From Novosphingobium sp. PC22D (GTDB lineage Bacteria; Pseudomonadota; Alphaproteobacteria; Sphingomonadales; Sphingomonadaceae): a DNA stretch of 64,000 nt. Below are positions 37,661-46,107 of the stretch, piece by piece. Within the stretch, counting starts at the first letter, position 1; each line of letters begins with the position of its first letter. The DNA lies in contig NZ_MWMO01000001.1 of assembly GCF_002556635.1 (NCBI RefSeq), forward strand, positions 62,001 through 126,000. The letters are read 5' to 3'. The notes beneath the pieces are model-generated. The model searched no databases. It was not told the origin of the DNA and saw only the letters and a program-made list of their open reading frames with translations. The translations under genes and the position numbers were made by a program.

Positions 37661-38205
37661 GCGAGGCGCAGCCGGCGCCAGGGCCGCCACAGCGCCGCGA
37701 CCGATGCCGGCGGCAGCGCGCCGGCCCCCGCGCTCTCGCGCTCGCGGTGCTGGTGCGCGGCAAGCCGGACGAGGCCATGGCGCAGTCCGTCGGGAAGCGC
37801 GTCCCAGTCGGCCGCGAGGCCCGCGTCGAAGCGCACGGCGATGCGTCCCGGCGTGGTGGAGGAGGCGAGCCGCACGCGGCCGGTCCCGTCGGCGCAGAGT
37901 TCGATGGCATAGGCGTCTGGCGCGAGGGAGGATCGCGTCCCGTCGTCAAAGACCGCCTCGATCATTGTGATCGCTTGCACCGGCCGCGTCGCCAGCGCTT
38001 GCCAGGCAGCGGATGCGGGAAGGATCTCCTCGCAGGTGGCCTCGAGCGGGAGCTGGCCCGCAAAGGCTTCGAATGTCTCGAGCGCGGCCGCAAGCAGGGC
38101 GGCGAGCGGCGCATCGTCGTGCGTCGTGGTGATGCCGAGCCATTGCTTGAGCTCGGCGAGCGCCGAGGATGGCAGCACGGGCGCGGAAAGGATGACCCGT
38201 CGCAT
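37657..38205 (-). CDS. GTA head-tail adaptor (g6-like)
   Basis: This 182-residue protein resembles the gp6-like head-tail connector family: LAELKQWLGITTTHDDAPLAALLAAALETFEAFAGQ is the typical N-terminal helical part, followed by a beta domain (VRFDAGLAADWDALPDGLRHGLVRLAAHQHRER). It joins portal and tail. The second ATG, at 38205, is preferred over 38211 because GGAG then lies six bases upstream. 130 bases separate it from the capsid gene. Confidence 0.88.
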   Translation of the reverse strand: MRRVILSAPVLPSSALAELKQWLGITTTHDDAPLAALLAAALETFEAFAGQLPLEATCEEILPASAAWQALATRPVQAITMIEAVFDDGTRSSLAPDAYAIELCADGTGRVRLASSTTPGRIAVRFDAGLAADWDALPDGLRHGLVRLAAHQHRERESAGAGALPPASVAALWRPWRRLRLA

Positions 38206-38335
38206 GGGCATCTCCGAGATGAGAGGGAAGGCGGGATAAAGACGCCCGGCCGGTCCGGAAAAGGGGGGAACCGGACCGGCCGGACGCGATGCCGCGGCGG
38301 GAGGAGGCACCGCTGCGGATTTCGAAGCGGGGTCG

Positions 38336-39475
38336 TCAGGCCGCGATCTTGAGCAGCTTGATCGCGTCGGAATCGGTGACTTGCCCGCCGATTCGCTTGG
38401 TCGCATAGAAGTGGACGAAGGGCTTGTTGGTGAACGGATCGCGCAGGATTGCGGTCGCGCTGCGCTCGGCGATCAGGTAGCCGGCGCGGAAGTTGCCGAA
38501 GGCGATCGGGAACTGGTTGGCGGCGATGTCGGGCATGTCCTCGGCCTCGACCACCGGATAGCCCAGCAGGCGATCGGGCTGGCCTTCGACGAGGCCGGGC
38601 TGCCAGAGGAACGAGCCGTCGGTCGCCTTGAACTTGCGGATCTGGGCGAGCGTCGCCGAATTCATCACCCAGTTCGCGCCCTGGCGGTGGCCCGCCCTGA
38701 GCGAGTGGACGAGGTCGATCAGCTTGGTTTCGGGCGAGGTGCCGAAGCCGGTGGCATTGCCCGAGCCGAGATACTGGAGCGTGCCGAAGGCGCGGCTGGC
38801 GTCGGCGGCGGCGCTGTTCAGGGCGGAGAGGAAGCCCTTGGGCTGATTGGTGCCGGTGCCGGTGATGAAGGCCGCGCCTTCGGCTCGGGCGAACTCCATT
38901 GCGATCTCGTCGGCGAGCCAGGACTGAATGTCGAAGGCGGCGTCATCGAGCATGGCCTGGCTGGCGGCCGGATTGGCGTAGAGTTCGCCCGACGGCGGCG
39001 CGATCTCGGTGAAGCTCGGGGTGCCGGTGCCCGGTCGGCCCGCGACTTCGCTGACCCAGCCCGAGGCGGTCCCGCCGGTCGTCACCAGCTTGCGGTAGCC
39101 CGCCGAACCGGTCTGCACGACCTGGGCGATCGAGCGGATCGGGCTGATGTTCTTGAGCAGCGTCGAGATCATCGCGTCGATTTCCTGCGGCACCGCGTAG
39201 CCGCCGTCGGCGGGCAGCGCGCCGGAGACCGATTTCAGCTCGGTCTCGCGGCCCATGCGCAGGTAGCCGTCGACGAAGCCCTTCACTTCGGGGCTCGCCG
39301 AAGCCGCCGTGCCGCCGATCACGGGCCGGGCGGCCGCGCGGCTGACGCGTTCGAGCCGGGTCTTCACGTCATCGACGTCCGCCCGCAGCGCCTCGACGGC
39401 CTGTTCGGTGGCATCCTGGCGAGCGATGAGATCGAACGAGGCGTCGAGCATCTCGGCCGGGGTTTGGGATTCCAT
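38336..39475 (-). CDS. GTA major capsid protein (g5-like, HK97 fold)
   Basis: A 379-residue HK97-type capsid protein. An N-terminal helical delta-like region (residues 10-50, ATEQAVEALRADVDDVKTRLERV) precedes a cleavage zone (about 60-85), then GYAVPQEIDAMISTLLKNISPIRSIAQVV, ASQAMLDDAAFDIQSWLADEI and GTNQPKGFL, all typical. The prohead protease encoded upstream presumably removes the N-terminal part. The gene is preceded by a structured 165-base gap. Confidence 0.96.
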   Translation of the reverse strand: MESQTPAEMLDASFDLIARQDATEQAVEALRADVDDVKTRLERVSRAAARPVIGGTAASASPEVKGFVDGYLRMGRETELKSVSGALPADGGYAVPQEIDAMISTLLKNISPIRSIAQVVQTGSAGYRKLVTTGGTASGWVSEVAGRPGTGTPSFTEIAPPSGELYANPAASQAMLDDAAFDIQSWLADEIAMEFARAEGAAFITGTGTNQPKGFLSALNSAAADASRAFGTLQYLGSGNATGFGTSPETKLIDLVHSLRAGHRQGANWVMNSATLAQIRKFKATDGSFLWQPGLVEGQPDRLLGYPVVEAEDMPDIAANQFPIAFGNFRAGYLIAERSATAILRDPFTNKPFVHFYATKRIGGQVTDSDAIKLLKIAA

Positions 39476-39491
39476 GAGGCATTCACCTTTC

Positions 39492-39640
39492 CAGTGTTGA
39501 ATTCCTCCCCGGCTCGGGGAGGGGGCCGCCCGAAGGAGGTTGGGGACGCGGGCGGTCGGGTTGAGCGAAAACAGGGACGTGCCGGACCTTGGCGTCCCTT
39601 CGCCGTGCTCGCGCACGGCTCCCCTCCCCGTCGGGGAAGA
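39492..39640 (-). repeat. Inverted-repeat element between protease and capsid genes
   Basis: The gap carries CCTCCCCG/CGGGGAGG (39504-39511 with 39515-39522), a perfect hairpin GCCGTGC/GCACGGC with a GCGA tetraloop on the transcript strand (39603-39620), and a second CCCC/GGGG stem (39627-39637). The two CCTCCCCG units face each other and look like an intergenic repeat of the kind scattered in sphingomonad genomes. It lies in the transcript just before the most abundant structural gene. Confidence 0.6.
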
Positions 39641-40045
39641 CTACGAAACGAAGTGAACCCGCGCGCCGTGCTGCATCGGGTGGGTGACGAGGCTGACCTC
39701 GAACAGATCGACCGCGAGCAGCTCGCGACCGGTCGGCGTCATGCGTGCGTCGCGGGTCCGGTAGCCGAAGCTCAGCCCGGTGACGTGTCCGCGCTGCAAC
39801 GAGAGCGCGGCCGTGCCGTCCGGGTTGTCGAGCGATGCGATGACCCGCAGCCCGCGCCCGTCTTCGGCAATGCGCTCGATCCAGCCGATCCTGAGTTCGG
39901 CTTGATGCTGCCAGCACAGCGGAAGCGGATCGCGGCGCTCGGCCAGCGAGCGGGCGAAGGCGCCGGGGCGGATCACGTCGTTACCGCCGTCGCGCAGGTC
40001 GAAGAGCGCGGCGTAGCCCGCGAAGCGCAGCGCCGTGCGCGTCAT
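39641..40045 (-). CDS. GTA prohead protease (g4-like, HK97 family)
   Basis: This 134-residue protein matches the short HK97 prohead protease: RFAGYAALFDLRDGGNDVIRPGAFARSLAER, LCWQHQAE, GHVTGLSFGYRTRDAR (serine region) and DLFEVSLVTHPMQHGARV. It is shorter than phage relatives but like GTA g4. The ATG at 40045 overlaps the DUF6127-like gene by four bases. It should cut the capsid protein during maturation. Confidence 0.9.
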   Translation of the reverse strand: MTRTALRFAGYAALFDLRDGGNDVIRPGAFARSLAERRDPLPLCWQHQAELRIGWIERIAEDGRGLRVIASLDNPDGTAALSLQRGHVTGLSFGYRTRDARMTPTGRELLAVDLFEVSLVTHPMQHGARVHFVS

Positions 40046-40350
40046 TGCGTCATTCCCGAGGCGCCGAAGCGGACCGCCAGGCCGAGCAGCAGCAGCGCGA
40101 GCAGTCCGCGCACGATCCACTCGACCACCGCCGCGCGCGCGCTCGCCTTGGCATCGCGCCAGGCGCGCAGCAGTTCGCGAAGCTCGCTGAGGTCGTCCTC
40201 CGCGGTCTCGTCGTCGAGGCCGATGTGCGCGAGCATGCGCTGCGCTCCGATCTCGCTCGCTTCCTCGGCGATCGCGCGCAGGGTCACGAGTTCGCACCCT
40301 TCTCCCGTTGCTTGTGCAAGGAGGTCGGCGAGCATGTCCGTTTTATTCAT
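40042..40350 (-). CDS. Small membrane-anchored protein in the GTA (DUF6127-like)
   Basis: A 102-residue protein has an acidic helical N-terminal part (LVTLRAIAEEASEIGAQRMLAHIGLDDETAEDDLSELREL) and one C-terminal membrane helix (about residues 78-95, WIVRGLLALLLLGLAVRFGA). It lies between portal and protease, where Rhodobacter has g3.5. Its neighbours overlap by four bases on both sides. A membrane segment is odd for a head gene; it might be a scaffold, an assembly site anchor or a release factor. Not proven. Confidence 0.8.
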   Translation of the reverse strand: MNKTDMLADLLAQATGEGCELVTLRAIAEEASEIGAQRMLAHIGLDDETAEDDLSELRELLRAWRDAKASARAAVVEWIVRGLLALLLLGLAVRFGASGMTQ

Positions 40351-41510
40351 GGTTTGTTCCCCTCGCGCCGGTCCCGATCAGGCAGGCCGAGCATGGCCCG
40401 CTTCTCGTCGTCATCGAGGAAATTGGCGCCGCTGACTTGCGCCCAGAGCCGTTCGCGGTCTTCGGCGAGCGCCGGCACGCGATCGAGATCGATCGCCAGA
40501 TTCGCCTCGGGGAACCAGGGCGAAAGCCCCTCGCACAACGCGGCGAGTATCTTGGCCGAAAGCGGCAGAAGGGTGAGCCGCCAGAGCGCGCGGTTGGCCT
40601 CGCGATAATTGGCGTAAGTCGAATCGCCGGGCAATCCGAGCAACATCGGCGGCACGCCGAAGGCAAGCGCGATGTCGCGCGCCGCGGCGGCCTTCAGTTC
40701 GGCGAAGTCCATGTCGGCAGGCGACATCGCCATGGCCTGCCACTTGAGCCCGCCTTCGAGCAGCATCGGCCGCCCGGCGTTGCCCGAACCGGCGAAGGCG
40801 CGAGTCAGCTCGTCCTTGAGACGATCGAACTGGTCGGGCGTCAGCGTCGCGCCGTCGTCGGCGTCATAGACGAGCGCGCCCGAGGGCCGGGCGGCGTTCT
40901 CGAGGAGCTGGCGATTCCATTCGGCCGCCGCGTTGTGGATCGCCACCGCTTCGTCGGCGGCGGCGAGGCAGCCCGCGCCATAGTGATCGTCGACCGGATG
41001 GAAATGCCGGACGTGGATCAGGTTGGGCGAGGCATCCTCGTCGAGCACCGGGATCGTGAGTTGCCGACCCGCCACGGCATAGCCGTAGGCGCTTGGCCAG
41101 CCGTCGGTTCCGGCGATGACGCTGACGCGCTCCGGCCGCAAGGCGAAGAGTTCGACTGGCTTGCCTCGCGCATCCTTGAGCACCTGGACATAGGCATTGC
41201 CGTGCAGAAGCAGATGCGCGGCCAGCGTTTCGAGCAGCGCCTGGCCCGCGCTCGTTTCCCGGATGAGCGCGAGCAGCGCCGGGTCCGTGGGCAGCAGCGG
41301 CGCCTCGGATATGCCCTCGGCGACAAGCCGTACCGCTCTCTGGGCGACCGGGTTTTCGAGATAGGCGCGGCGGACCGCGCCACTGTACTCGAACGGCGCC
41401 CGGCCGCCCGGGCCTTCGGCGAAGAACCAAGGCGAAGCTGCGCCGCGCGCCAGAGGCACGCGCGCGGTCTCGCCCTTGAACGCGGCGACGAGCCGGTCGA
41501 TGAACGACAT
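40347..41510 (-). CDS. GTA portal protein (g3-like, HK97 family)
   Basis: A 387-residue HK97-type portal subunit. RRAYLENPVAQRAVRLVAEGISEAPLL, LHGNAYVQVLKDARGKPVELFALRPERVSVI and MLLGLPGDSTYANYREANRALWRLTLLPL are typical. Twelve copies form the DNA gate of the head. It begins 24 bases after the large terminase stop and overlaps the DUF6127-like gene by four bases. Confidence 0.95.
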   Translation of the reverse strand: MSFIDRLVAAFKGETARVPLARGAASPWFFAEGPGGRAPFEYSGAVRRAYLENPVAQRAVRLVAEGISEAPLLPTDPALLALIRETSAGQALLETLAAHLLLHGNAYVQVLKDARGKPVELFALRPERVSVIAGTDGWPSAYGYAVAGRQLTIPVLDEDASPNLIHVRHFHPVDDHYGAGCLAAADEAVAIHNAAAEWNRQLLENAARPSGALVYDADDGATLTPDQFDRLKDELTRAFAGSGNAGRPMLLEGGLKWQAMAMSPADMDFAELKAAAARDIALAFGVPPMLLGLPGDSTYANYREANRALWRLTLLPLSAKILAALCEGLSPWFPEANLAIDLDRVPALAEDRERLWAQVSGANFLDDDEKRAMLGLPDRDRREGNKP

Positions 41511-41534
41511 CGATATTCCTTTCGGTTCCGAGGA

Positions 41535-42860
41535 TCAGGCCATCGACACGCGTGGTGCCGAGGTCCGATGAAGCATCAGTTCGGTCAGCGCCCAGACGAG
41601 CGCATCGGCGCGGTCGGGCGAGCGGCCCGGACCCTGGTAGCCGCCACCCGCGATCAACCCGCAGAGCTGGTCCTCGAGCAGCGGGAACGTCCCGGCATGG
41701 CGCGCGCGCCCGGTCTCGTAGAGCGCGGCGACCGGTTCGGCCCGCGCCGACTTGCCGCGACTGGCGTGGACCAGCCGCAGCGGCAGCGACACTTCGGCAG
41801 CGCGCAGGACGCTCGCCACCATGTCGCCGCCCTGGTTGGCCTCGACGACGACGCGATCGGCCGACCAGGCGTTTGCCGCGGCGGCGACCGCGCGCGCCCA
41901 GCGTTCGGGACTGGCGTTCTCCACCGAGGCGTCGGCGAGGACGTAGGCAATCCCGTCGCCCGCGAGCGCGCAGGCCACGATACCGCAGGCATCGCCACCG
42001 CTCGACGCGGGCGGGTCGACCCCGATCGCGACGCGCACGGCGGGCGGAGCCTCGCGCACGCGCCCGGTTTCGAGCATGCCCCGGGTCCACAGCGCCCCCG
42101 GCACGTCTTCGAGAAGTTCGCCGTCAAGTTCCTGGCGCGCCATGAGCGAGCCGGCGAGGCTGCCGCGCACGTCGGCGATGAAGTGCGCGGGCAGGTTGTC
42201 GGCATTGTCCTTCGTTCCGCCGCGCGTCACGGCGACCTCTTCAGTAGGCGCGGCAAGCAGGCGCCGGAGGAGCGGCACCGCGCGCGGCGTCGTCGTCGCG
42301 ACGACTCGCGGCCGCTCTCCCAGCCTGAGCCCGAGCAGGAGATTGTCCCAGGCCATTTCCGCCCGGTTGCCCGCGTTCTCCCACTTCGCGATCTCGTCGC
42401 ACCAGGCGTGGCTGTGCTGCGGTCCGCGCAGCGTTTCGGGTTCTCCGGCGGAGTAGAGCCAGGCGCGCGCCCCGTTCGGCCAGCTCAACCGCCGCAGCGA
42501 AGGTTCGAACGCGGGGCGCCGCCCGGGCGGGCTTACTTGCAGAATTCCGCTCTCGCCCTCGATCATCACCGCGCGGACTTCACCAAGCGCGCTACCGACG
42601 AGCGCGATGCGGGCTCGCGGATCGGCTTCGGCGACATGCCGGACCCATTCCGCGCCCGCGCGGGTCTTGCCGAAGCCGCGACCGGCCATGATCAGCCAGG
42701 TCCGCCAGTCGCCCGGCGGCGGCAACTGCTGCACCCGTGCCCACAGCCGCCAGTGCGTTTCAAGCTCCGCCTGCTCGGCTTCGGACAAGGTTGCCAGCTC
42801 GCGCTTGCGGTCCGCGGGCTCCAGCTTCAGGAGGAAGGCGAGCCGCTCACTCCTTGTCAT
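41535..42860 (-). CDS. GTA large terminase (g2-like)
   Basis: This 441-residue DNA packaging motor has the Walker A motif AGRGFGKTRAG (residues 59-69), the DE box SHAWCDEIAKWE near residue 150, and nuclease acidic residues in VAIGVDPPAS, VVVEANQGG and SPDRADALVWAL. In GTAs this protein packs host DNA by a headful mechanism with little sequence preference. It overlaps the small-terminase gene by 14 bases. Confidence 0.96.
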   Translation of the reverse strand: MTRSERLAFLLKLEPADRKRELATLSEAEQAELETHWRLWARVQQLPPPGDWRTWLIMAGRGFGKTRAGAEWVRHVAEADPRARIALVGSALGEVRAVMIEGESGILQVSPPGRRPAFEPSLRRLSWPNGARAWLYSAGEPETLRGPQHSHAWCDEIAKWENAGNRAEMAWDNLLLGLRLGERPRVVATTTPRAVPLLRRLLAAPTEEVAVTRGGTKDNADNLPAHFIADVRGSLAGSLMARQELDGELLEDVPGALWTRGMLETGRVREAPPAVRVAIGVDPPASSGGDACGIVACALAGDGIAYVLADASVENASPERWARAVAAAANAWSADRVVVEANQGGDMVASVLRAAEVSLPLRLVHASRGKSARAEPVAALYETGRARHAGTFPLLEDQLCGLIAGGGYQGPGRSPDRADALVWALTELMLHRTSAPRVSMA

Positions 42861-43323
42861 CGAGCCCCCGGGCCGCCCGCTGGGCGCGTTCGCGCATCTT
42901 GTCGATCTTCGCGTCGATCGAGGCGAGGATTGCGTCGGCGTTCTGGTTGTCGCGCTGGGCCCGCTGCCTGGCCGCGCTTTCGCGGTGCAGCACCAGCAGC
43001 CGGAAGGCGGTGGCGTTGTCGTAGGTCCGCACGCCGCGCTTGGCGCCGGTCGCGGGCTTCATCTCGCCGGTCCGCAGCCGCTCGAGCAAGTTCATTTCGA
43101 GGTGTTCGTAGCCCTCGAACAGCGCTTCCTGCCATTCGCGGTGGAACTCGGGATCGCTGCGGCGGGCTTCGTAGACTGTCGTCGGCGAGATCCCGGCCTT
43201 CTTCGCCGAGGCCTTGACGTTCGACGAGTTCGCAAGCTCGGCGAGGAAGGGCTTGCGCCATGACTGGTGCTTGCGTGCGGTCGGCGCAGGGTCTTGCGCG
43301 CCGCACGTCGACTTGTCCGCCAT
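42847..43323 (-). CDS. GTA small terminase (g1-like)
   Basis: A 158-residue protein has a helix-turn-helix at about residues 32-55 (SNVKASAKKAGISPTTVYEARRSDPEF), the DNA-binding part of small terminases, and a coiled-coil tail (DAILASIDAKIDKMRERAQ). The ATG at 43323 is chosen; the frame is open to an ATG at 43416, but the extra 31 residues look unlike the family. It is the first gene of the cluster. Confidence 0.85.
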   Translation of the reverse strand: MADKSTCGAQDPAPTARKHQSWRKPFLAELANSSNVKASAKKAGISPTTVYEARRSDPEFHREWQEALFEGYEHLEMNLLERLRTGEMKPATGAKRGVRTYDNATAFRLLVLHRESAARQRAQRDNQNADAILASIDAKIDKMRERAQRAARGLDDKE

Positions 43324-43429
43324 CGAGAGGCTTGCTCCGGTTCGACAATTTCGAGGAGATCGCGAGGAGAGCGCCGGGGCGACTCGGTCCTTCGCGATGT
43401 TCCCTTTTTGTGCCATAACAGCGTGACGG

Positions 43430-43458
43430 TGTCAACAAAAAATAACCAAATAGGTTAT
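43430..43458 (-). promoter_or_regulatory. Possible GTA promoter region with palindrome
   Basis: Upstream of the small terminase, an AT-rich island holds the inverted repeat ATAACC-N5-GGTTAT (43442-43458) and, on the minus strand just downstream of it, TTGACA (43430-43435). No good -10 is seen at the right distance. The layout, palindrome then -35, suits a weak promoter with an activator. Confidence 0.4.
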
Positions 43459-43529
43459 CGGCTTCGCTGCTTGCCGGTTTCGCGGGCCCGTTCTAAGCAC
43501 GCGGTTCAAGGATTGATCGGGATCTCGCC

Positions 43530-44168
43530 ATGTTGCGCCGCCTTTACGACTGGACCATGGCCAAGGCCGCGCACCCCAAGGCGGAGTGGTGGCTCGCCGC
43601 CATCGCCTTCATCGAATCGAGTTTTTTCCCGATTCCGCCGCACCCGCTGCTGGGGCTGATGTGCCTGGCCGAACCCAAGAAAGGCGTCCGCTTCGCGCTG
43701 ATCGCGACGTTCGCTTCGGTCCTGGGCGGGCTGTTCGGCTATGCGATCGGCTACTTCCTCTACGCCTCGGTCGGCGCCACGCTCATCCAGGTGCTGGGGC
43801 TCAGCGAGAGCTTTCCCAAGGCCGCCTGCTATCTGCGCGAATACGACGTCGAGGTGATCCTGATCGCTGGCGCGACGCCGGTTCCGTTCAAGCTGCTTAC
43901 GATCACCGCCGGCTTCATCGAGATGGCGCTGATCCCGTTCGTTCTTGCCAGCCTCGTTGGCCGGGGCCTCACCTTCATGTCGGTGGGCGTGCTGTTCCAG
44001 CTCTTCGGGGCGCCGATCAAGGCGATGATCGACAAGCACCTCGGCAAGCTGACCGCGCTGTTCGCCGTGCTGCTCGTCGGCGGCTTCGTCGTGATCGCCC
44101 TGGCCGGCGGAGACGCCAAGCAGAGCAATGAGAAATGTGAACAGGCTGTGGCGGCAGTTCCGGCCTGA
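43530..44168 (+). CDS. YqaA/DedA-family membrane protein
   Basis: This 212-residue protein has several membrane helices and the DedA-type pattern AFIESSFFPIPPHPLLGLM followed by GATPVPFKLLTITAGFIEMALIPFVLASLVGRGL (the amphipathic re-entrant region with the conserved arginine). DedA relatives act as lipid flippases or transporters; a substrate cannot be given. It is divergent from the GTA cluster and starts at ATG 43530. Confidence 0.87.
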   Translation: MLRRLYDWTMAKAAHPKAEWWLAAIAFIESSFFPIPPHPLLGLMCLAEPKKGVRFALIATFASVLGGLFGYAIGYFLYASVGATLIQVLGLSESFPKAACYLREYDVEVILIAGATPVPFKLLTITAGFIEMALIPFVLASLVGRGLTFMSVGVLFQLFGAPIKAMIDKHLGKLTALFAVLLVGGFVVIALAGGDAKQSNEKCEQAVAAVPA

Positions 44169-44243
44169 GCCGGTTTACGCGCGCGCGCGCCATCTCCTAG
44201 GCGAGGCGGGATCGTCAGAAGTCAGGTCTTCAGGAGAGCCACC

Positions 44244-45203
44244 TTGTCCGCATTCGCCATCCGGCCCCTTGCCGAGAATCTGCCATTTGGCATTCGCATC
44301 ACCGGCCTCACGCTGCAGGCGCTCGAAGAGGAGACCACTCGCTGCGAGATCGACGCGCTGTTCGTCGAGCACGGCATGATCGTGTTCGAGGGGGTCGAGC
44401 AGAGCGACGAGATGCAGCTCGCGATCAGCAATTGCTTCGGCCCGCTCAAGGAACATCCGGTCAAATCGGTGGGGCGCGTCGATTCGGATCGCATGCCCGG
44501 CGTGATCGAGATCCGCAGCCAGCGCGGGCGTGGTATTGTCGAGGTTGACGGCAAGCAGGTCTCGCACTGGCTGCCCTGGCATTTCGACCACTGCTACAAC
44601 GACGAACTCAACCGCGCTGGCGTGCTGCGCTCGGTCGAGCGAGTCGAGGATGGGGGGATTACCGGGTTCATGGACGGGATCGCGCTTTACGAGCAGTTCC
44701 CCGAGGATTTGCGTAAGCGCATCGAGGGCAAGGATGTGATCTACAAGCTCGAGACGCAGTACGACGAGCTTACTTTCGGGCGTCCCGAGCAGTATCGCAT
44801 GGTCGAGCCCAAGCCGATCTCCGATGCGTTCCGCGAGCAGGTCGCGGGCATGTCGCGCGCGATCCATCCCGCGGTCTGGACGCGTCCGACCGGCGAGAAG
44901 GTGCTCCACGTCTCGAACTACATGGCCCAGGGCATCGTCGGCGAGGAGAACGCGGCGGGCGATGCGTTGCTGGAGGACGTCTGCCAGCAGATCAACGCGT
45001 TGGGCGCCTCGTGTTCGTATCATCACAAGTGGCGGCCCGACGACATGGTGATCTGGGACAACACGCGCATGCTCCACTGCGTTTCGGGCAACGATCCCGA
45101 GCAGGAGCGGCTGATGTACCGCACCACCATCGCGGGCGACTATGGCCTCGGCCGTTGGGAGACCAAGCCGGCGGAAATGGCGCAGGCCGACGCCATGGCG
45201 TGA
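44244..45203 (+). CDS. TauD/TfdA-family Fe(II)/2-oxoglutarate dioxygenase
   Basis: A 319-residue dioxygenase shows the iron-binding HxD in PWHFDHCYNDE, the distal histidine in WDNTRMLHCVSG and the 2-oxoglutarate arginine in RLMYRTTIAGDY. TauD relatives release sulfite from taurine or oxidise aromatic ethers and sulfate esters. The start is TTG 44244 behind CAGGAGA. It is followed at 37 bases by an alpha/beta hydrolase and then a SnoaL-like protein, which suggests a small catabolic cassette. The substrate is unknown. Confidence 0.9.
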   Translation: MSAFAIRPLAENLPFGIRITGLTLQALEEETTRCEIDALFVEHGMIVFEGVEQSDEMQLAISNCFGPLKEHPVKSVGRVDSDRMPGVIEIRSQRGRGIVEVDGKQVSHWLPWHFDHCYNDELNRAGVLRSVERVEDGGITGFMDGIALYEQFPEDLRKRIEGKDVIYKLETQYDELTFGRPEQYRMVEPKPISDAFREQVAGMSRAIHPAVWTRPTGEKVLHVSNYMAQGIVGEENAAGDALLEDVCQQINALGASCSYHHKWRPDDMVIWDNTRMLHCVSGNDPEQERLMYRTTIAGDYGLGRWETKPAEMAQADAMA

Positions 45204-45240
45204 CGCGCGCCGCAGGATAAAACCGGATCGGGAGAGACAA

Positions 45241-46107
45241 TTGGCGAAGATCGATGTCGGAGGGCTGACGCTCGACTACGAGTTCCTGGGCGATGAAGGC
45301 GCCCCGCCGCTGGTGCTGACGCCGGGCGGTCGCTATCCGCGCGACACGGCGGGCGTCCCCGAGCTGGGCGAGAAGCTCGCCGAGGCGGGTTTCCGCGTGC
45401 TGCTGTGGGACCGTCCCGGTTGCGGCGCGTCCGACATCGCCTTCACCGCGCCAAGCGAATCGGTGATGAATTGCGAGGCGCTGGTCGGACTTGTCGAGGC
45501 GCTGGGGCTCGAGGACGTCACGCTCGTCGGCGGCTCGGCCGGCTCGCGCATCACTCTGATGGCCGCCGCGCGGATACCGGAGAACGTGCGCCGGATGGCG
45601 ATCTGGTGGATCAGCGGCGGGCCGGTCGGCCTTGCCGGGCTCGCCTGGTTCTATTGCGGCGACCAGATCGCGGCGGCCTCGAAGGGCGGGATGGAGGCTG
45701 TGGCGGCGCTGCCGAGCTGGGCCGACCAGACCGCGCGCAATCCCAGGATCCGCGACATCCTGCTGGCGCAGGACCCGGAGCAATACATCGAGACGATGCA
45801 GGCCTGGGGCAAGGCTTTCGCCTATTCGGACGAGACACCCGTGCCGGGCATGGCTCCTGCGGATTTCGCGAAGCTGACGATGCCGATCCTCGTCTTCCGT
45901 TCGGGCAAGTGGGACATGGCGCATACCCGCCGCACGTCCGAATGGGTCAACGAACTGCTGCCCAATTCCACTTTCGTCGAGCCGCCCTGGGACGACCAGG
46001 AATGGAACTACGTTTCGACCTTCCCGGTCGATACCGCCAATCGCCGGGGCCGTTTCGAACGCTGGCCGCTGCTTGCGCCGATGCTGATCGATTTCCTCAA
46101 GGACTGA
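45241..46107 (+). CDS. Alpha/beta-fold hydrolase
   Basis: This 288-residue protein has the oxyanion region LTPGGRYPRDT, VLLWDRPGCGASD and the nucleophile elbow VGGSAGSR (GxSxG). A cap-like middle and a C-terminal strand TMPILVFRSGKWDMAH carrying the acid residue follow. It starts at TTG 45241 with GGGAGAGA upstream and overlaps the next gene by one base (TGATG). It is probably an esterase or C-C hydrolase of the same pathway as the dioxygenase. Confidence 0.88.
   Translation: MAKIDVGGLTLDYEFLGDEGAPPLVLTPGGRYPRDTAGVPELGEKLAEAGFRVLLWDRPGCGASDIAFTAPSESVMNCEALVGLVEALGLEDVTLVGGSAGSRITLMAAARIPENVRRMAIWWISGGPVGLAGLAWFYCGDQIAAASKGGMEAVAALPSWADQTARNPRIRDILLAQDPEQYIETMQAWGKAFAYSDETPVPGMAPADFAKLTMPILVFRSGKWDMAHTRRTSEWVNELLPNSTFVEPPWDDQEWNYVSTFPVDTANRRGRFERWPLLAPMLIDFLKD

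Larger units (their letters stand above)
29315..43323 (-). mobile_element. Gene transfer agent (GTA) structural cluster
   Basis: Eighteen minus-strand genes follow the order of the Rhodobacter capsulatus GTA, from small terminase to a DUF2793 tail protein. There is no integrase, repressor, replication or lysis gene and no att-like repeat. GTA particles package random host DNA. Close overlaps mean a single transcript is likely. The regulator and release genes known from Rhodobacter lie elsewhere. Function as a GTA rather than a remnant prophage is inferred from gene order and intact frames. Confidence 0.88.

Noticed and set aside
40308..43217. A 969-codon plus-strand open frame opposite the terminase and portal genes
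   Set aside because: The minus strand has intact GTA genes with catalytic motifs; the plus frame is low-complexity and unrecognisable.
43324..43416. Longer small-terminase protein starting at ATG 43416
   Set aside because: The extra 31 residues do not look like the family, and 43323 gives a normal N-terminus.
29315..43529. Functional temperate prophage
   Set aside because: No integrase, repressor, replication, lysis genes or flanking direct repeats; the gene order is that of a GTA.
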